Shown in pieces: positions 1 through 6,238 of a DNA stretch of 11,562 nt. The notes beneath the pieces were generated by a model. It saw nothing but the letters and a program-made list of their open reading frames with translations, did no database searches and had not been told where the DNA came from. The translations under genes were made by a program, and so were the position numbers. Origin of the DNA: Chloroflexota bacterium (GTDB lineage: Bacteria > Chloroflexota > Dormibacteria > Dormibacterales > Dormibacteraceae); contig VBJR01000306.1 in the NCBI GenBank assembly GCA_005880175.1, forward strand, positions 17,653-29,214. The letters are read 5' to 3'. Within the stretch, counting starts at the first letter, position 1. Each line of letters starts with the position of its first letter.

Positions 1-15
1 GTCGATTGGGGTGAC

Positions 16-1410
16 GTGGAGCGCCTGCTCTCGGGCAGGCGATTTCAGCTTGTCCTCCAGAACATCGACTACGCCGTCTTCCTGCTCGACTCGGGCGGAA
101 TCGTCCGGGCCTGGGCCCCGGGCGCCGAGCACATCCTGGGCTACGCGGCCGACGACATCCTCGGCCGCCACTTCTCGGTCTTCTACCCGGCGGCCGAGGC
201 CGAGACGGGCAAGCCGGCCAGGGTCCTGGTCGAGGCGACGGCGGCCGGACGCCACGAGGAGGAGGGCTGGCGGATCCGGCGCGACGGCTCCCGGTTCTGG
301 GCCAACGTGGTCGTCACCGCGCTGCGCGACGACGACGGCGGCCTGCGCGGCTTCGTCAAGGTCACGCGCGACCGCACTGAGCGCAAGCAGCAGGACGAAC
401 GCCTGCGCTCGGCGCTGGAGATCGCGCAGGCGACGCTGGCGGGCCGCGACGACGCGGAGCTGCTCCGCCTGATCGTCGTCCGGGCGCGCGAGCTGGTGGA
501 CGCCGACCTCGCCGCCATCGCGCTCGAGGATCCGACCGGCCGGGAGCTCGTCGTGCAGGTGGCGGAGGGCCCGCTCGCCGAGGAGTTCCAGGGCGCCCGG
601 CTGCCGGCCGGCGACGCGCCCGCCGGCCTGGGCGCGGTCGTGAGCACCGTGCTGGGCTCCGGCGACCACCGCCTGGGCGCCCTGATCGTCGGCAACCGGC
701 CGGGCGGCCGGCCGCTGACGGACGCCGAGCGGGCGATCATCGAGCTGCAGGCCGCCCAGGCCGCGGTCGCGATGGACTACCGCCGGACCCGCGACGAGCT
801 GCAGCGGCTGGCCATCGTCAAGGACCGGGAGCGGATCGGGCGCGAGCTGCACGACGGCGCCATCCAGTCCCTGTTCGCGGTGGGCATGGGCCTCCAGGGC
901 ATGGCCATGCTGACGCCGGACGCCACCCTTCGCGAGCGCCTGGAGGGGGCGGTCACGCAGATCGACGAGGTGATCCGCGACCTCCGCGGGTACATCTTCG
1001 GGCTGCGGCCGGGCGCGGTGGCCGACCGCCAGCCGGGCCTGGCGCTGGACGCGCTGGCGCACCAGCTGGAGGAGCGGCACGGCGTGGCGTGCGCCGTGGA
1101 CGTGGACGCGGCGACCGCGTCGCGGCTGGCCGGGCGGGCGGCCGAGGTGCTCCAGGTCGCCCGGGAGGCGCTGGCCAACGTCGGCCGGCACGCGGAGGCG
1201 GCGACGTGCCGGCTCTCGCTGCGCTCGAGGGACGACCAGGCCGTGCTGGTGATCGAGGACGACGGCCGCGGGTTCGTCCCGGAGTCGGCCAGCGGCACGG
1301 GCTGGGGGCTCCGCAACCTGTCCGAGCGGGCCGCGGCGCTGGGCGGCTCCCTGGAGATCACGTCCGTGCCCGGGGAGGGCACCACGGTGACGCTACGAGT
1401 CCCGCTGTGA
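16..1410 (+). CDS. PAS-GAF sensor histidine kinase, HisKA_3 type (DevS/NarX-like)
   Basis: A 464-residue cytoplasmic sensor kinase that should autophosphorylate on histidine and pass phosphate to a NarL-type regulator. Domains in order: PAS at about 9-120 (RFQLVLQ through DGSRFWANVV and TRDRTERK), GAF at about 135-255, a HisKA_3 dimerisation domain with the H box RIGRELHDG (His279), and a HATPase_c domain with N-box Asn388, G1 box DDGRG near 415-419 and G2 box GTGWGL at 427-432. No membrane segment or signal peptide is visible, so the signal is probably intracellular (redox, gas or small ligand). The start is uncertain. GTG at 16 lies eight residues before the PAS domain, but the frame is open to the window edge and the G-rich tract at 8-14 is too close to be a good ribosome binding site, so the gene may begin upstream. 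The regulator that follows is convergent, with 5 bp between stop codons. Family assignment is confident; the ligand is unknown. Confidence 0.93.
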   Translation: MERLLSGRRFQLVLQNIDYAVFLLDSGGIVRAWAPGAEHILGYAADDILGRHFSVFYPAAEAETGKPARVLVEATAAGRHEEEGWRIRRDGSRFWANVVVTALRDDDGGLRGFVKVTRDRTERKQQDERLRSALEIAQATLAGRDDAELLRLIVVRARELVDADLAAIALEDPTGRELVVQVAEGPLAEEFQGARLPAGDAPAGLGAVVSTVLGSGDHRLGALIVGNRPGGRPLTDAERAIIELQAAQAAVAMDYRRTRDELQRLAIVKDRERIGRELHDGAIQSLFAVGMGLQGMAMLTPDATLRERLEGAVTQIDEVIRDLRGYIFGLRPGAVADRQPGLALDALAHQLEERHGVACAVDVDAATASRLAGRAAEVLQVAREALANVGRHAEAATCRLSLRSRDDQAVLVIEDDGRGFVPESASGTGWGLRNLSERAAALGGSLEITSVPGEGTTVTLRVPL

Positions 1411-1415
1411 GCGGA

Positions 1416-2111
1416 TCAGCTGTGCTCGCCGGGTGTCCCGGTGTGCCGGGCGAGGTACGCGGCGGCCTCGGCGCGGCGGCCGACCTCCAGCTTCGACAGG
1501 ATCGTGGACACGTAGTTCTTGACGGTCTTCTCGGCCAGCTTCAGCCGGTCCCCGATCTCTCGGTTGGTGTGGCCCTCCGCCACCAGCGCCAGGATGCGCT
1601 CCTCCTGCGCGGAGAGGCGGGCCAGGCGCTCGTCGCGGAGCAGGTGCTTGCCCTTGCGCAGCCGTTCGAGCACCGGCGCGGTGACGACCGGGTCGAGCAG
1701 GCTGTTGCCCTGGCCGACCGACCGGATCGCCCGCACCAGGTCGCCGCCCCGGATCTGCTTCAGGACGTAGCCGCTGGCCCCGGCCATGATCGAGGCGAAC
1801 AGCGCCTCGTCGTCCGCGAACGACGTGAGCATCAGGACCTTCGTCTCCGGCTTGCGGGCCCGGATCTCCCGGGTGGCCTCGATGCCGCTGCCGTCGGCCA
1901 GGCGGACGTCCATCACGATGACGTCGGGGCTCATCCGCTCGGCCAGGGCGATCGCGTCGGCGACCGTGGCCGCCTCGGCGATCACGCGCATGTCGCCGTT
2001 CGCCTCGAGCATCGTCTTGAGACCGCTGCGGACCACCTCGTGGTCGTCCACGAGCATCAGCCGCAGCGCACCATCCACCGGCTGCCCTTCGGGGTCGTTC
2101 ACGCGCGTCAA
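1416..2111 (-). CDS. NarL/DevR-type response regulator with LuxR helix-turn-helix
   Basis: A 231-residue DNA-binding response regulator. The receiver domain (about 16-135) shows the acidic pair Asp22/Asp23, the phosphoacceptor Asp68 in VIVMDVRLADG, the switch Thr96 and Lys118 in GYVLK. The C-terminal LuxR-type domain (about 166-222) contains LSAQEERILALVAEGHTN and AEKTVKNYVS, a pattern very close to the DevR/DosR subgroup. The natural partner is the convergent HisKA_3 kinase that ends 5 bp away; the pairing is inferred from family match and adjacency. The chosen start is TTG at 2111, preceded by a GGGATGA-like stretch. GTG at 2102 in the same frame is a good alternative and changes only three residues. 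It is divergent from the small membrane-protein cassette, whose promoter it could control along with its own. Confidence 0.93.
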   Translation of the reverse strand: MTRVNDPEGQPVDGALRLMLVDDHEVVRSGLKTMLEANGDMRVIAEAATVADAIALAERMSPDVIVMDVRLADGSGIEATREIRARKPETKVLMLTSFADDEALFASIMAGASGYVLKQIRGGDLVRAIRSVGQGNSLLDPVVTAPVLERLRKGKHLLRDERLARLSAQEERILALVAEGHTNREIGDRLKLAEKTVKNYVSTILSKLEVGRRAEAAAYLARHTGTPGEHS

Positions 2112-2146
2112 TCATCCCATCGTGCGTCGATCGCATGCAGGCCGAA

Positions 2147-2167
2147 GGTCCCGCGGAATTCGGGACC
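2147..2167. promoter_or_regulatory. Inverted repeat between divergent regulator and membrane cassette
   Basis: Perfect 7-bp arms GGTCCCG (2147-2153) and CGGGACC (2161-2167) are separated by 7 bp. The repeat lies between the 5' end of the response regulator and GTG 2186 of the first membrane gene. If the latter starts at 2186, this stretch is non-coding and could be a dimeric operator or a hairpin. I see no clear -10/-35 pair here. Confidence 0.35.
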
Positions 2168-2185
2168 ACCGGGCCCGGCCGACCC

Positions 2186-2491
2186 GTGAACGACGGCGAC
2201 CAGCGCCGGCCGGTGGACATCACGCTGCCGGTGCTGGTGGCTGCCGGCGCGCTCCTGGCCGCCATCGGCGTGGCCTTCTGGCTGGGCGCCATCCCGCGGC
2301 CGCTGGCCGCGGCGGCGACGGCCGCGACGGCGCTGGTCGTCGTGCTGCTCGGCGTCTCGATCGTGGAGCTGATCGACTCCCGGCTGGAGGTCGGCTGGAC
2401 GGCTGACCACCTGCCCGAGTGGTGGAGCCACCCGACCGTCCCGATCGCCGCGCTGGGCATCGGCCTCGTGATCGGGTACTTCTTCTGGTGA
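2186..2491 (+). CDS. Small three-helix membrane protein, first of a coupled cassette
   Basis: A 101-residue hydrophobic protein of unrecognised family when started at GTG 2186; an ATG at 2135 in the same frame would add 17 non-hydrophobic residues. After a short polar N-terminus, three likely membrane segments follow: ITLPVLVAAGALLAAIGVAF, a segment within LAAAATAATALVVVLLGVSI, and a C-terminal helix ending GIGLVIGYFFW. The last residues are the aromatic IGYFFW, closely matching LGHFFW near the end of the third cassette gene, which suggests related C-terminal helices. Its TGA overlaps the GTG of the next gene (GTGA), so translation is probably coupled. The start is the weakest part: neither candidate has a clear Shine-Dalgarno. 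The function is unknown. Confidence 0.72.
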   Translation: MNDGDQRRPVDITLPVLVAAGALLAAIGVAFWLGAIPRPLAAAATAATALVVVLLGVSIVELIDSRLEVGWTADHLPEWWSHPTVPIAALGIGLVIGYFFW

Positions 2492-3054
2492 CGGCGCCGG
2501 CCCCGCCGCCGGCGCCGGTCAGGCAGCGCCTGCGCTCCGCGTCCGGCCGGGCGCTCCGGCTCGTCATCCTCGGTGGCGCCTCGCTCGTCCTGCTCGGGGT
2601 GGCGATCTGGGCGGCCGTGGGCACCCACCTGCTGGCCACGCCGCCCTGCCAGAACAACGCCGACCCGCTGGGCCGGCCGGCGTCCACGCTGTTCATCCTG
2701 GGCTCCATCGGCGCGTTCATCCTGGGCCACGTCCTCGGCTACCACCGGGACTTCCGGCACGAGTACCGCCTGCTGCCCCTGGTCGGGGAGCGGATCGCGC
2801 GCCGGCCGCGCCGGGACCGCACGTCGCTGGCGCTGCACCTCTCTCTCACCGTCTTCCTGTTCGTGCTGGTGGCGGTGCTCGCGTACGAGACGTGGGCGTT
2901 CTGGCTGCCCGACCCGTCGCCGCGCTGGCCGATCACGTCGTTCGTGCGCTGCGCGAACCGGACGCACACGGTCCCGACGCTGGTCGTCGCGTGGCTGGTC
3001 ACGTTCCTCGCCGGCCACTGGCTCTGGCACCCCCTGCGGAGGCGGACGGAGTGA
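2488..3054 (+). CDS. Four-helix membrane protein, second of the coupled cassette
   Basis: A 188-residue integral membrane protein of unrecognised family. The start GTG 2488 overlaps the upstream stop as GTGA; the frame is open further upstream but the overlap makes this start convincing. Likely membrane segments are VILGGASLVLLGVAIWAAVG, STLFILGSIGAFILGHVLGY, a segment within LSLTVFLFVLVAVLAYETWAFW, and TVPTLVVAWLVTFLAGHWLW. The loop after helix 1 (ATPPCQNNADP) and the one before helix 4 (FVRCANRTH) each carry a cysteine, so an extracytoplasmic disulfide is conceivable. The N-terminus is Pro/Ala-rich and basic, consistent with a cytoplasmic position. Its stop overlaps the next start by another GTGA. 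Nothing points to an enzyme or transporter; a complex with its two neighbours is a plausible inference. Confidence 0.8.
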   Translation: MTAPAPPPAPVRQRLRSASGRALRLVILGGASLVLLGVAIWAAVGTHLLATPPCQNNADPLGRPASTLFILGSIGAFILGHVLGYHRDFRHEYRLLPLVGERIARRPRRDRTSLALHLSLTVFLFVLVAVLAYETWAFWLPDPSPRWPITSFVRCANRTHTVPTLVVAWLVTFLAGHWLWHPLRRRTE

Positions 3055-3302
3055 CGGGCCAGGAGGCGGCGGACCTCGAGCTGGGCCTCCGGGTCCTGGC
3101 CCTGGTGGTGCTGCTGGCGATGTGCGCCCTGGCCGCCCTCGACTTCGTGTGCGAGGCGACGCGGCGGCGGTCGGTCGGCCAGCGGTTCCAGACGTGGTCG
3201 CGCCGGTACCCGATGTACGCGTTCGCGCTGATCGTGGTCATCGGCGCGCTGCTCGGCCACTTCTTCTGGCAGGAGGCGACCTCGCCGCCCCTCGGGCCAT
3301 AG
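3051..3302 (+). CDS. Small two-helix membrane protein, third of the coupled cassette
   Basis: An 83-residue protein started at GTG 3051, which overlaps the previous stop by 4 bp. Helix 1 is LGLRVLALVVLLAMCALAAL. A cytoplasmic stretch follows with RRRSVGQRFQTWSRRYP, and helix 2 is FALIVVIGALLGHFFW, then a short polar tail. The basic loop before helix 2 suggests that both ends face out or that the loop contacts nucleic acid, lipid or a partner. The LGHFFW ending of helix 2 resembles IGYFFW in the first cassette gene. The family is not recognised. Its TAG stop is part of TAGAAT (3300-3305), a possible -10 for the downstream leader. Confidence 0.75.
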   Translation: MTGQEAADLELGLRVLALVVLLAMCALAALDFVCEATRRRSVGQRFQTWSRRYPMYAFALIVVIGALLGHFFWQEATSPPLGP

Positions 3303-3484
3303 AATGGCGGTCGAGGCTTCCATGCCGACCTCAGAGCGCGACTGGCGGGCGACCGCCTGCAGACAGACCGGCTAGAAGGCTGCTCACGACTCACGCGTCG
3401 GTGTGAGCAGCCGGAACAGACGCGCGTCGCGGTGCGTCGGTTTCTCGCTGCCTGTCTTCCGGTTTCGAGCAGGAGTACCGAGTC
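3300..3484 (+). promoter_or_regulatory. Structured leader region ahead of the TGS-GTPase gene
   Basis: This gap of about 180 bp begins with the -10-like TAGAAT (3300-3305), but I find no good -35. Inside are several stems: GGTCG/CGACC (3309-3313 with 3326-3330), GGCGG-GCGA-CCGCC with a GNRA-type loop (3344-3357), and a perfect 10-bp stem GGCTGCTCAC/GTGAGCAGCC (3378-3387 with 3403-3412, 15-nt loop). A palindrome GACGCGCGTC follows at 3419-3428. A 23-codon open frame (3304-3375) ends 2 nt before the large stem. AGGAG at 3471-3475 is the likely ribosome binding site. Stem pairing is seen directly; a regulatory role is inferred. Confidence 0.45.
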
Positions 3485-4414
3485 GTGCCCATGCCTCATC
3501 GCACGCAGATGCAGATCATCCGCCGCCGCCTCGTCGGCAAGGAGGGCGGCGAGCGCGTCCGCGAGCTGCGCGCCCTCCTGGGCGAGCTGCCGAACTATCG
3601 CAACGGCCCGTTCGCCGACATCCGCAAGTGGCTGGTCGGTGAGATCGAGACCACCCGCCAGCGCTCGCGCGTGGTCCAGCGGGACAGCATCGCCGTCCGC
3701 CGGGAGGGCGCGGCCCAGGTCGCGCTGGTCGGCCCGCCCAACGCCGGCAAGTCGTCGCTGCTGCACGCCCTGTCGGACGTCCAGATCAAGATCGGGAACT
3801 ACGCGTTCACCACGCTGCGGCCGGTCCCGGCGCTGACCCGGATCGGCGGCGTGCTGGTCCAGCTGGTCGAGATCCCGGGCCTGATCGCGGGCGCCGGCGA
3901 GGACCGGGGCGGCGGCCGGGCGCTGCTGGGCGTCCTGCGCGGCGCCGACGCGATCGTCTACTGCCAGGACGCGGGCGCGGCCGTCGGGCCGCTGCTCGAC
4001 GTCCGCGCGGAGGTGGCGGGGGCGGGCATCGACCTGCCCGCGCTGCTGGCCGTCACCAAGTGGGACGAGGCCCCGCCCGGCGCGCTGGACGCGCTGCGGG
4101 CGGCGGCGCCCGACCTGCCCGCGGTCGCGGTGTCCGTCCTGGACGAGGGCAGCCTGGAGGCGCTCGAGGAGGCGATCTGGCGGCTCACGGGCCTGATCCG
4201 CGTCCGGCTGCGACACGAGGGCGAGACGGAGGCGGAGCCGCTGGCGCTGGAGCCGGGGGCGACGGTCGCGGAGGTGGCGGCGAAGGTCCACCGCTCGCTG
4301 GCCGGCACGTTCCGGGGCGCTCGCGTGTGGGGACCGTCGGCCCGCTTCGCGGGCCAGCGGGTCGGCCGCGACCACGAGGTGGAGGACGGCGACGAGGTCG
4401 AGATCGTGCGCTGA
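3485..4414 (+). CDS. DRG/Obg-family GTPase with C-terminal TGS domain
   Basis: A 309-residue P-loop GTPase of the DRG/Rbg type, a family that is universal in archaea and eukaryotes and patchy in bacteria, where members bind ribosomes or RNA. An N-terminal helical region (1-75) precedes the G domain: G1 GPPNAGKSS (Lys89), G3 EIPGL (129-133), G4 TKWD (191-194) and a G5-like VSVLDEGS. The TGS domain (about 235-308) includes RGARVWGPSARFAGQRVG and HEVEDGDEVEI. Two departures from consensus are seen: Glu129 replaces the usual Asp of DxPG, and G4 is TKWD rather than NKxD. GTG 3485 was chosen because AGGAG (3471-3475) lies 9 nt upstream; ATG 3491 would be 15 nt away. The preceding structured leader suggests independent expression. 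Assignment to the family is confident; the cellular role (probably translation or ribosome related) is inferred. Confidence 0.93.
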   Translation: MPMPHRTQMQIIRRRLVGKEGGERVRELRALLGELPNYRNGPFADIRKWLVGEIETTRQRSRVVQRDSIAVRREGAAQVALVGPPNAGKSSLLHALSDVQIKIGNYAFTTLRPVPALTRIGGVLVQLVEIPGLIAGAGEDRGGGRALLGVLRGADAIVYCQDAGAAVGPLLDVRAEVAGAGIDLPALLAVTKWDEAPPGALDALRAAAPDLPAVAVSVLDEGSLEALEEAIWRLTGLIRVRLRHEGETEAEPLALEPGATVAEVAAKVHRSLAGTFRGARVWGPSARFAGQRVGRDHEVEDGDEVEIVR

Positions 4415-4418
4415 CCCG

Positions 4419-4839
4419 CTCGGGCTCGCCTCCGGGCGGCGGGGGCTCGCACTCATGGCTTCGACGCGACGCCCTGGTGAGCGGTTCGATGAGGGGGGCC
4501 TCCGGTGGGCTAGCACTGGTCCACGTCTGGGTGGCATATGTGCCACGAACGGGTCTTGCCGTACCGTATCCACGTCTCAGCCGGCGCTTGGGGTGGCGAC
4601 GGTACGGCAAAGCCGCAACTGTGCCACAAGCAGCGCACTGGTGGCCGTTGCTGCGGGTGAATGTGGCCAAGCCCGACCAATGACCACTCTCACACGCGGC
4701 AAAAACCGCTCGTGCCCTGAATGCCACCCAGAAGTGGCACAGTGCTAGCCCACCGGAGGGCACCCTCGGTGCCGCGCTCACCAGGGCGTCGCGCCGGCAC
4801 CACGGGTGCGAGGTCCCGCCGCCAGGCGCAGCCCCCGAG
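4419..4839. repeat. Large foldback (inverted-repeat) element, MITE-like
   Basis: Two arms are arranged head to head around a centre near 4629. Perfectly matching blocks are 4465-4483 with 4775-4793 (19 bp), 4500-4518 with 4740-4758 (19 bp), 4526-4537 with 4721-4732 (12 bp) and 4446-4452 with 4806-4812. By hand the arms share about 77% identity over roughly 118 bp without gaps; with small gaps the pairing reaches CTCGGG (4419-4424) and CCCGAG (4834-4839). The core is less GC-rich than the surrounding genes. It begins 5 bp after the GTPase stop and ends where the NIPSNAP-like homology begins. No transposase is present. It could be a non-autonomous mobile element or a genome-wide repeat family. 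I could not define target-site duplications. Confidence 0.75.
4556..4610. repeat. Internal hairpin inside the foldback element
   Basis: Perfect 12-bp arms TTGCCGTACCGT (4556-4567) and ACGGTACGGCAA (4599-4610) can extend inward through a 2x2 internal loop into CCAC/GTGG. The loop is about 31 nt. It sits in the left half of the element and has no equally good partner in the right half, so it is a second, independent fold within the repeat. Confidence 0.6.
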
Positions 4840-5132
4840 TCCCCGCGGGCCGGCGCGACGACCTGGCGCGGTTCATGGAGGACGTGATCATCCCCTTCCA
4901 GGCGTCGAAGGGGATGGTCATCGTCGCCAGCTTCGTCGCGGAGGAGGAGGACGACCTGTACGTCTGGATCCGCCGCTTCGAGGACGAGGCGGACCGGGTC
5001 AGGCTGTACGCGGCCGTCTACGAGGACGAGCGGTGGAAGACCGAGATCGCGCCCAGGGTCGGCGAGCTGCTCGACCGCCCGCGGATGGTGATCACCCGGC
5101 TCAACCCCACGCCCAGGTCCGTCCTGCACTGA
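4806..5132 (+). CDS. NIPSNAP-like small protein, 5' end probably damaged
   Basis: A 108-residue frame whose body resembles the NIPSNAP/dimeric alpha-beta barrel family: GRRDDLARFMEDVIIPFQ, IVASFVAEEEDDLYVWIRRF, then DRVRLYAAVYEDERWKTE and a C-terminal strand MVITRLNP. Family members usually begin with a strand like xxELRxYxVxPG. Here only RVPAGRRDD is left, and the preceding residues (MRGPAARRSP) come from the outer end of the inverted repeat. No Shine-Dalgarno precedes GTG 4806. The only other in-frame start is ATG 4875, which would remove the first strand. I infer that the repeat element inserted near codon 8-10 of an intact gene. The product may be non-functional, or a re-started version may survive. 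NIPSNAP-type proteins are poorly understood small dimers. Confidence 0.6.
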   Translation: MRGPAARRSPRVPAGRRDDLARFMEDVIIPFQASKGMVIVASFVAEEEDDLYVWIRRFEDEADRVRLYAAVYEDERWKTEIAPRVGELLDRPRMVITRLNPTPRSVLH

Positions 5133-5142
5133 CCGGTGCTCG

Positions 5143-5204
5143 GGGAGCGCTCCCACGAAACTGGCTTCGTCGACGGGCTGATTCCAACGTGGGAGCGATC
5201 CCAC
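5143..5204. promoter_or_regulatory. Pair of related palindromes upstream of the tandem-domain gene
   Basis: GGGAGCGCTCCC (5143-5154) is a perfect palindrome. GTGGGAGCGATCCCAC (5189-5204) has 6-bp arms around GCGA and repeats the same core (GGGAGCG.TCCC). Their centres are 48 bp apart. This could be a two-site operator for the downstream gene, or two RNA hairpins closing the preceding transcript. No T tract follows either one. Confidence 0.4.
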
Positions 5205-5229
5205 TCCCGCGTGACCTGACCCGGTATAC

Positions 5230-5280
5230 CTCGGGGGCGGCCGCCGACCACTGTGGGGGATCGGCGCCCGGCCGCCCGAG
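5230..5280 (+). promoter_or_regulatory. 5' leader stem-loop just before the ribosome binding site
   Basis: The segment 5230-5243 pairs with 5269-5280 to give 12 G-C-rich base pairs with a two-G bulge at 5236-5237; a smaller CCGA/TCGG stem (5244-5247 with 5261-5264) nests inside. A GTATAC -10-like sequence lies just upstream at 5224-5229, without a clear -35. The stem ends 17 nt before AGGAGGGAG (5298-5306). It could stabilise the mRNA or tune translation. Confidence 0.45.
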
Positions 5281-5311
5281 CCAGAGCCGAGGAATCCAGG
5301 AGGGAGTGGAC

Positions 5312-6229
5312 ATGGCGCAGTCGATCCTGAAGCGCCTGGCGCCCGTGCTGGGCGTCGTGGCGGCGCTGTTGGCGGCGGCGGCGGCGCCCGCCGCCGCGAC
5401 GAGCGGGACGCAGGTGCTCGTCTCGTTCGACCGGGCGTTCGGCAACACGGCCCCGTTCGTCGGCGCCGCCGGCGCGGTGCGGGGCGTCGGCGCGGCGGGC
5501 CTGCCCTGGGCGGTCAGGGAGGCCCACGCGACGGTGCTGACCGACGGCCAGCTGTTCGTGTCGGTGCGGGGCCTGGTCCTGGCCGACGACCCGTCCGTGC
5601 CCGCGGCGCTCCGGGGCGTCAACCCGGTCCCGGCGTTCGCGGCGATCGTGAGCTGCCTGACCCCGGCGGCGGGCGGCGGGATCACGACGACGAACGTGAT
5701 CACGGGCAACGTCGCGGCCGGCCCGGCCGGCGACGCGGACATCTTCCAGCAGCTGGCGCTGCCGTCGCCGTGCGTGGCGCCGGTGGTGATGGTGACGTCG
5801 CCGAACGGCGGCGCCTGGTTCGCCGCCACGGGGAGCGCGACCGGCGCCGGCCAGGTCGCGACCCAGCGGTTCACGAGCGCGTTCGGCAACACGGCGCCGT
5901 TCCTGGGCGCGGCCGGGGCGATCCAGGGCGTCAACGCGGCGGGCCTGCCCTGGGCGATCGCGGGGATCTTCGGCATGGCCGACGACCCGTCGGTCCCCGC
6001 CAGCCTGCGCAACACCAACCCGGTGGCCGCGTTCGTGGCGGTCGTGAGCTGCCTGACGTCGACCGGCGGCCAGGTGGCGACGGCCAACGTCGCGTCGATG
6101 AGCTTCCCGGCCGACGCGGCGGGGAACGCGTTCACGAACCAGTCGCTGACCCTGCCCCAGCCGTGCGTGGCCCCGATCGTGTTCGTGGGCCCGAGCGCGG
6201 GCGCGTACTTCGCCGTGACGGGGGCGTAG
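5312..6229 (+). CDS. Secreted protein with two tandem paralogous domains
   Basis: A 305-residue exported protein of unknown function. ATG 5312 follows AGGAGGGAG by 5 nt, an excellent ribosome binding site. A signal peptide (about 1-29: basic start, Ala/Val-rich core, cleavage near AAA-TSG) leads into two homologous units at about 42-174 and 189-304. Shared marks are AFGNTAPF, AAGLPWA, ADDPSVPA, NPV.AF.A.VSCLT and PCVAP..., then an ending like AVTG. Each unit has two cysteines (115/154 and 247/285), probably one disulfide each. The second unit lacks 16 residues between LPWA and ADDPSVP, where the first has a stretch centred on VLTDGQLFVSVRGLVL. The DNA of the two units is also close, so the duplication looks fairly recent. 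No enzyme motif is visible. A GC-rich hairpin follows the stop. Confidence 0.85.
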   Translation: MAQSILKRLAPVLGVVAALLAAAAAPAAATSGTQVLVSFDRAFGNTAPFVGAAGAVRGVGAAGLPWAVREAHATVLTDGQLFVSVRGLVLADDPSVPAALRGVNPVPAFAAIVSCLTPAAGGGITTTNVITGNVAAGPAGDADIFQQLALPSPCVAPVVMVTSPNGGAWFAATGSATGAGQVATQRFTSAFGNTAPFLGAAGAIQGVNAAGLPWAIAGIFGMADDPSVPASLRNTNPVAAFVAVVSCLTSTGGQVATANVASMSFPADAAGNAFTNQSLTLPQPCVAPIVFVGPSAGAYFAVTGA

Positions 6230-6238
6230 CCCCGCCGA

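Noticed and set aside
2999..4573. Long minus-strand open frame opposite the GTPase
   Set aside because: It is antisense to a clear GTPase with all motifs; long antisense frames are expected in DNA of this GC content.
4455..4748. 97-codon open frame inside the foldback element, and a frame of similar sequence on the opposite strand
   Set aside because: It lies entirely in the inverted repeat, has no ribosome binding site, is rich in Ser, Arg and Cys, and matches no family. More likely a by-product of the repeat.
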